Part shown: positions 41,685 through 52,549 of the stretch, one piece after another | Layout: each line of letters begins with the position of its first letter | How positions within the stretch are numbered: the stretch's first letter is position 1 | NCBI RefSeq assembly: GCF_040869045.1 | Contig: NC_090320.1 | Coordinates: forward strand, 143,366,941-143,430,940 | Source: Eurosta solidaginis | Taxonomy: Eukaryota > Arthropoda > Insecta > Diptera > Tephritidae | Direction: 5' to 3' | DNA: 64,000 bases | The notes under the pieces: model-generated | Database searches by the model: none | Told to the model about the DNA's origin: nothing | Seen by the model: the letters and a program-made list of their open reading frames with translations, nothing else | Position numbers and translations under genes: made by a program

Positions 41685-41990
41685 TTGCAGCGATTAAGAC
41701 ACTCCCCGAACGTTTTGCTATCGATGTTGATGGTCCTTTGTCTGCTAAATATGTGTATGATACATTCATACTTGCAACAGGATTCGTCTCGGGTAGGGGA
41801 AGTTGACATTTTTTTTGAGGAGCCATTCGTCTCGGGTAGGTAAGGTTGACAATTTATTTGGGAAGCCATGAAGCTACCCGAGACGAATCCTTTTACAAGT
41901 ATGAATGTATCATGTATTGAGTTGGGGAAGCTATAAAGCTATAACGTTTTGTATTGCGCTTATCAACCCCTTGAATTCCTGATAGACTAG
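41685..41990 (-). mobile_element. LINE-tail relic with 40-bp inverted repeat
   Basis: It begins GCAGCGATTAAGACACTCCC and shares the ATCGATGTTGATGGTCC block with 20755-21060 and 61162-61502. Within it, 41757-41796 and 41874-41913 form a 40-bp inverted repeat (38 matches), and CGTCTCGGGTAGG occurs again as a direct repeat. Confidence 0.6.
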
Positions 41991-43084
41991 AAGACATCAT
42001 TTCGTACGGGTTAAAATTAGATGCCTGACCTGAAAAGTAGTCCAAGTGCTCCAAGGATGCAAAATTTTGACCTCCTTCTAGTTTGCTGGATAATAGTCAA
42101 ATTGAGTACGTTAACGATCTTGCGTTAATAAATTAGCACATTTACAGTGGAAATGGTTTTAAGTAGTGTTACAATTTTAAATATTTCTTCCAATAAAGTA
42201 TTTAAAGATCCGTTTAGATCGCTGAGTTCTGTAAATTGTATTTAAAAATTTTTTAGGTTTGAGTCAGTTGATGGGGCCCACGTCAGGTCTCAAAAATGGG
42301 CTGATCTTGCTGAGTGCTTCAATAGTTTGGGCGGCGCAGTGAAGAATCCAGCTAAATGGCGCAAATATTGGCAGGACCAAGAGTGAGTATGCAATTATTT
42401 CTGAGACATTCTTAGATTTTATTATTAATCTTAAACTCTCGTGCCAGGAGCCATATAAAGGAAAGGGAAGTGCTGCGAAGGGCATCACTGCAAAAAACAG
42501 GGCAAAACGGGCTCGGGCGTCCCAAGGAGGCATCCGAGTTTGATAGAAGGGTCCAACAGTTGATGGCACCAGTCATTGTATCGGGAAACAACAACATTCA
42601 AGAAATGTTAAATTTTACGGTAATATTAGCATTTAAATACTAACGTACTAAAAGCATAAGTATATGTCCTCGGGTTAAGTTCAGTACCCTCTATCAGCAA
42701 AAACTTAATTTTTCTGAAGAGCAACACACAGTTTTGACATTCTATATTGAAAAGTGCTTTATTATAAGCATGGTGAAGTACACCATTGAGTGATACAAAT
42801 TACCATCACGTGTTTAATCCAGTTTTTTTAAGCTCATTTGAATTTACTAGTTTTAAAACCAGACACAGAATTTCGCTATTCCTATGAAAAATGTTTGCTT
42901 TTGAGGAGCAAAGAAAATACTATATCTGTGTCGAATCCTTCACACCATTACAACCCAACGTTATCCTATTAAAGCTATAAACTCCTGTGTACGTATATAG
43001 CTTGTTATAAAAATGTATATTGATAAAGGATTTTGAGATGAGAATTAATACCATTTGAGCTAAGTTTAAGAATAAAAAAAAATG

Positions 43085-43378
43085 TAAGGCGCGATAACCT
43101 CCGAAGAGATCTAAGACCGAGCTTCTCTTCCCATTTGCGTCATGCTTCTCTTGTTTTCCCCTACAAATTGGCCGGACGGGACCTACATGTTTTATGCCGA
43201 CTCCGAACGGCATCTGTAAGGCAGATGAGTTTTCACTGAGAGTTTTTCATGGCAGAAATACACTCGGAGTGCTTGCCAAACACTGCCGAGGGGCGAAACC
43301 GCTTACAAAACTTTTCTTCTAATTGAAAAATCTTATTTTTAAATTTTGATGTTGCTTTTGCCCGGGGTGAGAATGGCG
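43085..43378 (-). mobile_element. tRNA-derived SINE, copy 2
   Basis: Reverse complement of the SINE at 39917-40230 (AATGTAAGGCGCGATAACCT at one end, CAAAAGCAACATC region at the other). It lacks most of the tRNA-like head and sits in the last intron or exon of the Myb-like gene. Confidence 0.75.
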
Positions 43379-43779
43379 AAAGTGTAATAGACTATCTGGA
43401 AGATGCGGAAGATGTTGAATGTGTGGTGCAAACACCACATACGACCCCACCCTCTCCTCCGCGGACATCAAATTCGACCAAAAAAACGAAGGATATCTTC
43501 TTTCGAAGATAAGATGCTCGAATTTGAAGAAACAAAAATTAAACTCATGAATGAAAATAATAAAATTTTAAGAAAAAAAAGGAACTTAAAAGGGAAAAAC
43601 TTCGCGCAGATAAGGAGTGGAGGAAAATGAAGCACGAAGTGGAATTGAGAAAATTGGTCATTAAGGAGGCTCAGCTCTAGAAGGTTAAGTTCGGGTGTAA
43701 CCGAACATTACATACTCAGTTGAGAGCTATGGTGACAACATAAGGAAAAATAACCATGTAGGAAAATGAACCGAGGGTA

Positions 43780-45060
43780 ACCCTGGAATGTGTTTGTATG
43801 ACATGTGTATCAAATGAAAGCTATTAAAGAGTATTTTATGACGGAGTGGGCCATATTTCTATAGGTGGATGCCATTTAGGGATATCGCCATAAATGTGGA
43901 TCAGGGTTGACTCTAGAATTTGTTTATACGTATGGGTATCAAATGAAAGGTGTTAATGAGTATTTTAAAAGGGAGTGATCCTTAGTTCCATAGGTGGACG
44001 CCGTTTCGAGATAGCGTCATAAAGGTGGACCAGGGGTGACCCTAGAATTTGTTTGTACGATATGGGTATCAAATAACAGGGGTTAATGAACATTTTAAAA
44101 GGGAGTGGGCCTTAGTTCTATAGGTGGGCGCCTTTTCGAGATATCGCCATAAAGGTGGACCAGGGGTGACTCTAGAATGTGTTTGTACGATATGGGTATC
44201 AAATTAAAGGTATTAATGAAGGTTTTAAAAGGGAGTGGTTGAAGTTGTATAGGTGGTCGCCTTTTCGAGATATCGGCATAAAGGTGGACCGGGGGTGACT
44301 CTAGAATTTGTTTGTACGATATGGGTATCAAGCGAAAGGTGTTAATGAGTATTTTAAAAGGGAGTGATCCTTAGTTCCATAGGTGGACCAGGGATGACCC
44401 TAGAATTTGTTTGTACGATATGGGTATCAAATGAAAGGGGTTAATGAGCATTGTAAAAGGGAGTGGGCCTTAGTTCTATAGGTGGACGCCTTTTCGAGAT
44501 ATCGCCATAAAGGTGGACCAGGGGTGACTCTAGAATGCGTTTGTACAATATGGGTATCAAACAAAAGGTGTTAATGAGTATTTCAAAAGGGCGTGGGGCT
44601 TAGTTCTATAGGTGGACGCCTTTTCGATATATCGCCGTAAAGGTGAACCAGGGGTGACTCTAGAATGTGTTTGTACGATATCGGTATCAAATTAAAGGTA
44701 TTAATGAGGGTTTTAAAAGGGAGTGGTGGTAGTTGTATGGGTGGTCACCTTTTCGAGATATCGCCATAAAGGTGGACCAGGGGTGGCTCCAGAATATGAT
44801 TGTACGATATGGGTATCAAATGAAAGGTGTTAATGAGTATTTTAAAAGGGCGTGGGGCTTAGTTCTATAGGTGGACGCCTTTTCGATATATCGCCATAAA
44901 GGTGAGCCAGAGGTGACTCTAGAATGTGTTTGTACGATATGGGTATCAAATTAAAGGTATTAATGAGGCTTTTAAAAGGGGATGGTGGTAGTTGTATATG
45001 TGAAAGTGTTTTCCAGATATCGACCAAAATGTGGACCAGGGTGACCCAGAACATCATCTG
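43780..45060. repeat. 130-bp tandem repeat array, about 10 units
   Basis: The anchor AAAGGTGGAC recurs at 44021, 44151 and 44280, then (sometimes changed by one or two bases) at 44509, 44639, 44768 and 44898: a 129-130 bp period with one short unit near 44380. Units share CTCTAGAATTTGTTTGTACG and GATATGGGTATCAAA. Short open frames across units are a by-product of the repeat. Confidence 0.88.
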
Positions 45061-46286
45061 TTGGATACCGCTAATTTATTTATATATATAATACCACGAA
45101 CAGTATTCCTGCCAAGATGTCAAGGGTTTTTTATTTCGCCCTGCAGAACTTTTTCATTTCATTATACTTAGTATGGTAGGTGTCACACCCATTTTACAAA
45201 GTTTTTTTCTAAAGTTATATTTTGCGTCAATAAACCAATCCAAATACCATGTTTCTCCCTTTTTTCGTATTTGGTCATAGTCGGATTTCGGCCATTTTTT
45301 ATACCAATACAGAGTGAGTTCAGATAAGTACGTGAACTGAGTTTAGTAAAGATATATCGATTTTTGCTCAATTTATCGTGTTAACGGCGAGCGGAAGGAC
45401 ATACGGTCGACTGTGTAAAAAAACTGGGCGTGGTTTCAACCGATTTCGCCCTTTTTCACAGAAATAAGTTATCGTCTCAGAATCTAAGCCCCTACCAAAT
45501 TTCTGAAGGATTGGTAAATTTTTGTTCGACTTATGGCAGTAAAAGTATACTAGACAAATTAAATGAAAAAGGGCGGGCCACGCCCATTTTGAAATTTTCT
45601 TTTATTTTTGCATTTTGTTGCACAACATCATTACTGAAGATGAATGTTGACATAATTTACTTATATACTGTAAAGATATTAAATTTTTTGTTAAAATTTG
45701 ACTTTAAAAGAATTTATTTTTAGTGGGCGTGGTCGTTCTCCGATTTTGGTAATTTTTATTAAGCATACATATTGTAATAGGAGTAACGTTCCTGCCAAAT
45801 TTCATCATGATATCTTCAACGACTGCCAAATTACAGCTTGCAAAACTTCTAAATTACCTTCTTTTAAAAGTGGACGGTGCCACGCCTATTGTCCAAAATT
45901 TTACTAATTTTCTATTCTGCGTCTTCAGTTCAACTCACCTACCAAGTTTCATCGCTTAACCCGTCTTTGGTAATGAATTATCGCATTTTTTCGGTTTTTC
46001 GAAATTTTCGATATCGAAAAGTAGGCGTGGTTATAGTCCGACATTGTTCATTTTAAATAGCGATCTGAGATGAGTGCTCATGAACCTACATACCAAATTT
46101 CATCAAGATACCTCAAAATATACTCAAGTTATCGTGTTAACGGGCAGACGGACGGATGGACGGACATGGCTCAATCAAATTTTTTTTCTATCCTGATGAT
46201 TTTGATATATGGAAGTCTATATCTATCTCGTTTCCTTTATACCTGTACAACCAACCGTTATCCAATCAAAGTTAATATACTCTGTG
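45061..46286. other. Unique A/T-rich part of the inverted-end element
   Basis: Recurrent phrases such as GGGCGTGG and CCAAATTTC appear, as in decayed copies of non-autonomous elements. No coding frame with recognisable sequence is present. Confidence 0.4.
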
Positions 46287-46329
46287 CGCTCTGCTCAACT
46301 GAGTATAAAAAACATAATTATAGGGACAA

Positions 46330-47080
46330 GAAGCGGTAAGATGGGTTTGATGGTGAATGAGGACAAAACGAAGTACCTGCTGTCATCGAGCAAAGAGTCA
46401 GCGCATATGCGCCTTGGCAACCACGCTACTGTTGGCAGCCATAATTTCGAAATAGTAAAAGACTTCGTTTATTTGGGAACCAGCATCAACATTAGCAACA
46501 ACATCAGCACTGAAATCCAGCGAAGAATCAATCATGCCAATAAATGCTACTTTGGACTAGGTAGGCAATTGAAAAGTAAAGTCCTCTCTCGGCGAACGAA
46601 AATCATACTCTACAAGTCACTTATCGTACCCGTCCTGCTATATGGGGCAGAAGCATGGACCATGACAACAGCAGATGAAGCGGCTTTGGGAGTGTTCGAG
46701 AGAAAAGTTCTTCGAAAGATTTATGGACCTCTACGCGTTGGCGATGGCGAGTACCGAAGAAGATTTAATGATGAGCTGTACGAGCTATACGCAGACATCA
46801 ACATAGTCCAGCGAATTAAAACGCAGCGGCTGCGCTGGCTAGGCCATGTTATGCGAATGAAAGATGATGCTCCGGCCAGGAAAGTGTTTCTATCGGAACC
46901 CGCCTATGGAAGCAGAGGTAGAGGGCGGCCCCCACTCCGTTGGAAGGACCAGGTGGAAAACGATTTAAACTCCCTTGGTGTGACCAATTGGCGCCGGTTG
47001 GCGGAGCGAAGGAGCGACTGGCGCGCCTTGTTGGACGGCCATAACCGTTTAGACGGTTAAGCGCCAATTAAGTAAGTAAG
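46330..47080 (+). mobile_element. 5'-truncated RTE LINE copy
   Basis: It is nearly identical to 51345-52080 of the full RTE element: the RT C-terminus and a DUF1891-like tail (GDGEYRRRFNDEL, RLRWLGHVMRMKDDAPA) to GRNRLDG-type end. It has a tail of TAAGTAAGTAAG and a perfect 11-bp target duplication TATAGGGACAA (46319-46329 and 47081-47091). Confidence 0.9.
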
Positions 47081-47082
47081 TA

Positions 47083-47768
47083 TAGGGACAACATGTTTAA
47101 TGCGGGTCACCTGAAACAAATTTTCTTGGATAACTTAAATAGTTACCTTGTTTGATAGAGGATCAAAGATTTGGAGTTTCCCTATACTTTGGTTTTAAAA
47201 AAATTGCATACTTTACAAAAAATTGCGAATTTAGAGCGAAACCTTCATTTCTTGTGTAGGTCATAACTTTACAAGACAAGAAATGGAATTCCACTTTAAA
47301 TTAACAATTTTTAATTTCTTGTATTCCGGCCTTTTAGTTAATATATTCAAAGTATGTTTGAGCTCTAGGCCAATATATACATATGTTTATTAAAATACAG
47401 CAAATGTGTTTAAACAATGTATATTTATTATGTATGTATGTACCAATGTCTCTATAAATGTTTTTCGTTTTTTTTTCAGTCCTGAAGATGACTTCAGATT
47501 GAAGTCGAAATATTGGCAAGACAAACCATTCGACAAATAAATATACATTGTTTAAACACATTTGCTGTATTTTAATAAACATATGTATATATTGGCCTAG
47601 AGCTCAAACATACTTTGAATTAACAATTTTTTGTAAAGTATGCAATTTTTTTAAAACCCAAGTTTAGGGAAGCTCCAAATCTTTGATCCTCTATCAAACA
47701 AGGTAAATAATTAAGTTATCCAAGGAAAATTTGTTTTAGGTGACCTGTATTAAACATGTTGTCGTTGT
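47083..47768. mobile_element. Foldback element with ~150-bp and ~90-bp inverted arms
   Basis: Outer arms 47087-47230 and 47620-47763 (GACAACATGTTTAAT near the ends) and inner arms 47340-47430 and 47530-47625 (AGCTCTAGGCCAATATATAC) are inverted. The centre near 47480 carries a hammerhead-like core. The RTE copy inserted at its left tip. Confidence 0.75.
47482..47517 (+). ncRNA. Hammerhead-like core (speculative)
   Basis: CTGAAGA, then GACTTC-AGATT-GAAGTC (a perfect 6-bp stem), then GAAA and TATTGGC. This follows the CUGANGA-stem II-GAAA order of hammerhead ribozymes, with one extra T after CUGANGA. ATATTGGC could pair with GCCAATAT at 47372-47379, but no stem I beside the core was found. Penelope-like elements often carry such motifs. 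Confidence 0.25.
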
Positions 47769-47967
47769 AGGTTATAATTAAAAATTCTTATATTTTGGAT
47801 TATATTTTATTTTGATCTTTTTTTAATTCTTTTATTTTACCAACTTCAAAACAATGAAAATTTTTGATAATTGAACAATGTAACTAAAATACGAAGTTAA
47901 ATAAAAATAATAAGAACCCTACAGTCGTTATAATGAATTATAAATTTTGTTGTTTTGTTAGTTCTTA

Positions 47968-48229
47968 AGGTGCGTCCACACCAGTAACAAAACGTGTTAC
48001 AAACAGTTATATAACCAATGTTATATAACTTGTTAGAAATTCAACTGAAAAATGTTGTATAACACGATGTTGTGTAACTTTTTTTCTGTTTTTATAGCAG
48101 GTTACATGTTACCCAGAGGTGTCGGTAAAGATCAAAGGAATTAGATAACTTTGTTGTATAACAAGTTGCAATTGTTTTAAAACAATTGTTATACAACTTT
48201 GCTATTTCGTTGCCGGTGTAGACGTACCT
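47968..48229. mobile_element. Harbinger-type MITE (TSD TTA)
   Basis: Inverted ends AGGTGCGTCCACACCAGTAA and its near complement at 48205-48229 lie between TTA at 47965-47967 and 48230-48232. 262 bp, non-coding. Confidence 0.75.
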
Positions 48230-48339
48230 TTAGATTCTTAAATATTAATTAGGTAGTTAGACTTTTAGATATTTTTAATGTTAAGAGCTTCTCGGCCACA
48301 GCCAAATGAGTAAGTCATATATTTGTTTTTGTTATAGTT

Positions 48340-48685
48340 TAATAACACTGGCACACAAAAAAGTGGTATGTTCATCGAACTAGAAAAATTTTTGAATTAT
48401 TGTTTGTTTACATACCTTTTTATCGCCAAGTGGATCAAACTTGCAAATTTTGAAGATAATTCTTCTGCTTATTATTATAAATTGAGAACGAATTCGAATC
48501 AGGGATCCCAAAGTAGACAAAAGATTGCTTAAAATAATTGTGAAGTAAGCGGGACAATGAATTACCTTCAAAATTCGCGAGTTTCGTGCACTTTGCGATA
48601 AAAAGGTATGTAAACAAACAATAATTCAAAAATTTTTCTAGTTCGATGAACGGACCACTTCTTTTTTGTGCGCCGGTGTTATTCA
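48340..48685. mobile_element. Foldback MITE with ~85-bp inverted arms
   Basis: CACTGGCACACAAAAAAG at the left pairs with the complement of GTGCGCCGGTG at the right, and the arms continue through GAATTATTGTTTGTTTACAT on both sides. The right tip was the target of the RTE insertion. TSD not resolved. Confidence 0.75.
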
Positions 48686-48690
48686 ACTAT

Positions 48691-51600
48691 GGGAGGGTGG
48701 AGCCGTGTGTAGAAGTCCACGAAAGTGGGGAAAGCTTCTGACCGCCGTTCACCTGGGAATGGCCGAGCGATTCTTTTGCATACGGTTCAAGAAGCTCACT
48801 ACTGTCGGTCACTTGCGGCCAAGTATCCTCTGGGTAGCCGCTAAACATCCGTTTGGCGGTGAGCTAATGTGAGAAGGCGACAACCTGGCTAGGCCACTCT
48901 GACATAATCGATTTAAGGGCTAGCCGTGGGAGATCTCATCGGCAGCGTCTGTACACCTCTAGGTGCGGCTGCAAGCGGGCGTCTGTCTTGGAGCAAGCGG
49001 CTCGCTATATAAACGTGCAAGTAATATTTACACCCCCGCTGAGCGGGTTGTGCGCTGGGCTTGGGACCCGCCACGTAATACCATACTCCAATGAAATATA
49101 ACAACAAGCCTCGGATAAATACACTCTCTATTGATGACGACCATGGCAAACGTTTGAAGGACAATGAATTGAGGACGTGCACCTGGAACGTCCGCTCCCT
49201 GAATGGGATGGGTGCAGATGCCCGGCTGGTTGATGTTCTCGTCAAAGCAAAATCTGACATCACCGCCATCCAAGAAATGCGTTGGACGAAGCAAGGAAGA
49301 AAGAAGATCAAAAATTTTGACATTTATTGGAGTGGCCATACGAATAAGCGCAGTTTCGGCGTCGGATTCGTGGTGGGAGAGAGACTTTGTCGCCAAGTAC
49401 TGGCGTTCACGCCTGTGGACGAGCGTCTCGCCGATATCCGAATAAAAGCAAAATTTTTTAATATATCATTCATCTGCGCCCATGCGTCGACAGAGGAGAA
49501 AGACGATAAGGTGAAAGACACTTTTTATGTACAACGCACATACAATCGCTGCCCCCGTCGTGCTTGGCGACTTTAATGCCAGGGTGGGCAAAGAATGTGT
49601 TTTTGGCCCTACAATCGGAAAATTCAGCCTACACAATGAAACTTCTCCTAACGGATTGAGGCTGATTGACTTTGCCGGTGCTCGAAACATGGTCATATCC
49701 AGCACGAGGTTCATGCATAAAAAGATACATCAAGCTACATGACTGTCTCCTGATCGAAATACACGCAATCAGATCGATCACGTTGTGATAGACGGACAGC
49801 ATGCCTCCAGTGTTTTAGATGTGCGCACGATCCGAGGACCTAACATCGACTCGGACCATTATCTCGTTGCAGCCAAAATACGCACCCGCCTCAACGCGGC
49901 TAAAACCAAGGAACAAAAAACACAAGGAAAGCTAGACGTCGGAAAGCTTCAATCACAACAGACTGCCAATGATTTCGCAACTCGACCGTCACACCTGCTC
50001 TCTTAGAGCACAACTCATCTTGAAGGAATACAGGAGCAGTGGGAGCATACCTCCAAAGCACTTCGTTCTGCCGCCGAGGAAAAAATTGGTTACCGGCGGC
50101 CACGAAAAAACAACTGGTACGATGAAGAATGCCGCGTTGCAACCGAAAGAAAATACGCTGTCTACAGGGCTACGTTAAAACCGAGCGCGACAAGAGGAGT
50201 GTGTGTACGCTATCGTGAGTTTAGGAGGGAAGCGAGACGCCTTTTCAGGAAGAAAAAAGCAGAAGCAGAAAGGCGTGAGTGCGAGGAGCTTGGGCTGCTA
50301 GCCACCAGGAATAACGCCCGAAAATTCCACCAAAAAATACGGCGACAGACGGAAGGTTTTAAGACCGGGGCAAACTCCTGTAGGAATGAAAACGGCGACC
50401 TTGTAACTGATGTCCAGAGAGTGCTTAGATTATGGAGGGAATACTTCTCTGCTCTCCTAAATGGAGACAGCAATTCACCGCGCAGAGATGAAGAACCCGA
50501 TCCCGCAATCGATGATGATGGAATATATGTCCCCCCGCCCGATTATGACGAAGTTAGAATAGCAATAACCAGATTGAAAAACAACAAGGCCGTGGGCGCT
50601 GATGGATTGCCTGCGGAGCTATTCAAGTACGGCAGCGAGTAGTTGTAAAGGCGCATGCAGCAGCTTCTAAGCAAAATATGGGCGGGCGAGTGCATGCCCG
50701 ACGGTTGGAATCTAAGTGTTCTTTGCCCAGTCCACAAGAAGGGGGATACTGCAAAATGCACCAACTTTGTGGAATCAGCCTTCTTAATATCGCATATAAG
50801 GTCCTTTCAAGTGTATTGTGCGAAAGATTGAAGCTCACCGTGAATCGGCTGATTTGACCTTATCAGTGCGGCTTCAGCCGTGGTAAATCTACCATCGACC
50901 AGATTTTCACAATGCGCCAAATCTTGGAAAAAACCCGTGAAAAGAGAATCGACACACATCACCTCTTTGTCGACTTTAAAGCCGCCTTCGACAGCACGAA
51001 AAGGAGCTGCCTATATGCCGCTATGTCTGAATTTGGTTTCCCCGCAAAACTTATACGGCTGTGCAAAGTAACGTTGAGCAACACCATCAGCTCAGTCAGA
51101 ATTGGAAAGGACCTCTCTGAGCCGTTCGAAACTAAACGAGGTTTCAGACAGGGTGACCCCCTATCGTGCGATTTCTTTAATTTGATGCTGGAGAAAATTA
51201 TACTAGCTGCAGAACTTAACCGCACTGGAACAATATACTATAAAAGCGTGCAATTACTGGCATGTGCTGATGACATTGATATCATTGGCCTAAACACCCG
51301 CGCTGTTAGTTCTGCTTGCTCCAAACTGGAAAAAGAAGCGGTAAAGATTGGTTTGATGGTGAATGAGGACAACACGAAGTACCTGCTGTCATCGAGCAAA
51401 GAGTCAGCGCATACGCGCCTTGGCAACCACGCTACTGTTGGCAGCCATAATTTCGAAATAGTAAAAGACTTCATTTATTTGGTAACCAGCATCAACACAA
51501 GCAACAACATCAGCACTGAAATCCAGCGAAGAATCAATCTTGCCAATAAATGCTACTTTGGACTAGGTAGGCAATTGAAAAGTAAAGTCCTCTCTCGGCG

Positions 51601-52088
51601 AACGAAAATAATACTCTACAAGTCACTTATCGTACCCGTCCTGCTATTTGGGCAGAAGCATGGACCATGACAACAGCAGATGAAGCGGCTTTGGGAGTGT
51701 TCGAGAGAAAAGTTCTTCGAAAGATTTATGGACCTCTACGCGTTGGCGATGGCGAGTACCGAAGAAAATTTAATGTTGAGCTGTACGAGCTATACGCAGA
51801 CATCAACATAGTCCAGCGCATTAAAACGCAGCGGCTGCGCTGGCAAGGCCATGTTATGCGAATGAAAGATGATGCTCCGGCCAAGAAAGTGTTTCTATCG
51901 GAACCCGCCTATGGAAGCAGAGGTAGAGGGAGGCCCCCACTCCGTTGGAAGGACCAGGTGGAAAACGATTTAAACTCCCTTGGTGTGACCAATTGGCGCC
52001 GGTTGGCGGAGCGAAGGAGCGACTGGCGCGCCTTGTTGGACGGCCATAACCGTTTAGACGGTTAAGCGCCAATTAAGTAAGTATGTAA
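48691..52088 (+). mobile_element. Full-length RTE LINE, 3.4 kb
   Basis: A 12-13 bp target duplication (GTTATTCAACTAT, 48678-48690 and 52089-52101) brackets the whole unit, so its 5' end is GGGAGGGTGG and its tail AAGTAAGTATGTAA. It has a ~400-bp leader, endonuclease, RT and C-terminal domain. Several stops and frameshifts make it inactive. No ORF1 is seen, as is usual for RTE. Confidence 0.9.
49091..52065 (+). pseudogene. RTE endonuclease-reverse transcriptase, broken
   Basis: Pieces in order: endonuclease from 49091 (CTWNVRSLNGMGADARL, ITAIQEMRWTKQG, GVGFVV), with a frame change near 49545 into VVLGDFNARVGKE and a further stop near 49741 before IDHVVIDG and DSDHYLVAAKI. Then a linker (about 49970-50640) ends in KAVGADGLPAELFKYG, with a TAG at 50640. 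RT follows (50912-51670): HHLFVDFKAAFDS, GFRQGDPLS and CADDIDIIG, where the usual FADD/YADD is CADD. A one-base change near 51650 separates the C-terminal domain (51667-52065). Such enzymes nick target DNA and copy their own RNA. This copy cannot. Confidence 0.88.
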
Positions 52089-52147
52089 GTTATTCAACTA
52101 TTACTGTAATTGTTTAATTCAGTCTTTCCATAACTTATTGTTTACAG

Positions 52148-52445
52148 CTTTGGTCTCGAAAATAATTTGTTTGCATTAAATACTAACGTTTGTAATGGAT
52201 CCCTCCTGTGTAGCTTAGAAAGCTCCTCTTCAGACATCCACCTTCTCAGTGTTACCCAACCGTGTGCACCTTGTTCGTTGTCCAGCCCGGAGTTTCAGCC
52301 GTTGCCGTGGGATTCAAGAAAGAAGGGTAACACTAGTGAGTCTACACAAGTAGGCCATACAAAAAAAATTGTGCACACTAGCGGACTGACTAATTCAATT
52401 ACCACAAATATTAACTACATCACTACATACACGTTGAGTGATTAG
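52148..52445 (+). CDS. Possible exon of unknown gene
   Basis: The acceptor-like TTTACAG (52141-52147) is followed by 98 open codons to TAG. The peptide is serine/threonine-rich (NGSLLCSLESSSSDIHLL, then SSPEFQPLPWDS) with no domain that I recognise. It lies just right of the RTE insertion. It may be a terminal exon of a host gene whose other exons lie outside or were lost, or a chance frame. Confidence 0.3.
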
Positions 52446-52465
52446 CCACACTACAGATACTTACC

Positions 52466-52537
52466 ATTTACAATCCGGTCAGCTTTAGATGGTGAAACTG
52501 CTCCGTTGCCCTCCCTATCCATGGCTTTCATTTCTGT
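52466..52537 (-). CDS. Possible short internal exon, minus strand
   Basis: On the reverse strand TTTCCCCACAG is followed by codons for an EMKAMDREGNGAVSPSK-like peptide and then GGTAAGTATC. Good signals on both sides suggest a real or recently decayed small exon. The gene is not recognised, and its neighbour at 52148 lies on the other strand. Confidence 0.3.
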
Positions 52538-52549
52538 GGGGAAATTTTA

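Larger units (their letters stand above)
40890..43679 (+). pseudogene. Myb/SANT-like (zeste-type) gene, SINE-interrupted
   Basis: Spliced model: exon 1 40890-40978 (ATG; MENKAKKASNEQKEYL), exon 2 42257-42382 (KWADLAECFNSLGG, NPAKWRKYWQDQ), exon 3 42448-42619 (KEREVLRRASLQKTGQNG and QLMAPVIV). All three introns have GT starts and the first two have AG ends in the right phase. The tryptophan-spaced helices are those of Myb/SANT DNA-binding domains, as in zeste-like and Harbinger accessory proteins. The last exon (about 43375-43679) follows a SINE and encodes ENGESVIDYLEDAED, a linker, and a charged coiled-coil-like C-terminus (KLRADKEWRKMKHEVELR) with two frameshifts. Exons 1-3 are clean; the end is broken. 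Confidence 0.65.
43690..46305. mobile_element. Non-coding element carrying tandem array, inverted ends
   Basis: ATACTCAGTTGAGAGC (43712-43727) and GCTCTGCTCAACTGAGTAT (46287-46305) are inverted. The left end also holds GTTCGGGTGTAACCGAAC, a perfect 6-bp hairpin. Inside are a 130-bp tandem array and about 1.2 kb of unique A/T-rich sequence. No transposase. Confidence 0.6.

Noticed and set aside
43403..45057. Repetitive peptides from the 130-bp array
   Set aside because: The frames follow the tandem repeat period and start from internal positions. They reflect repeat structure, not a gene.
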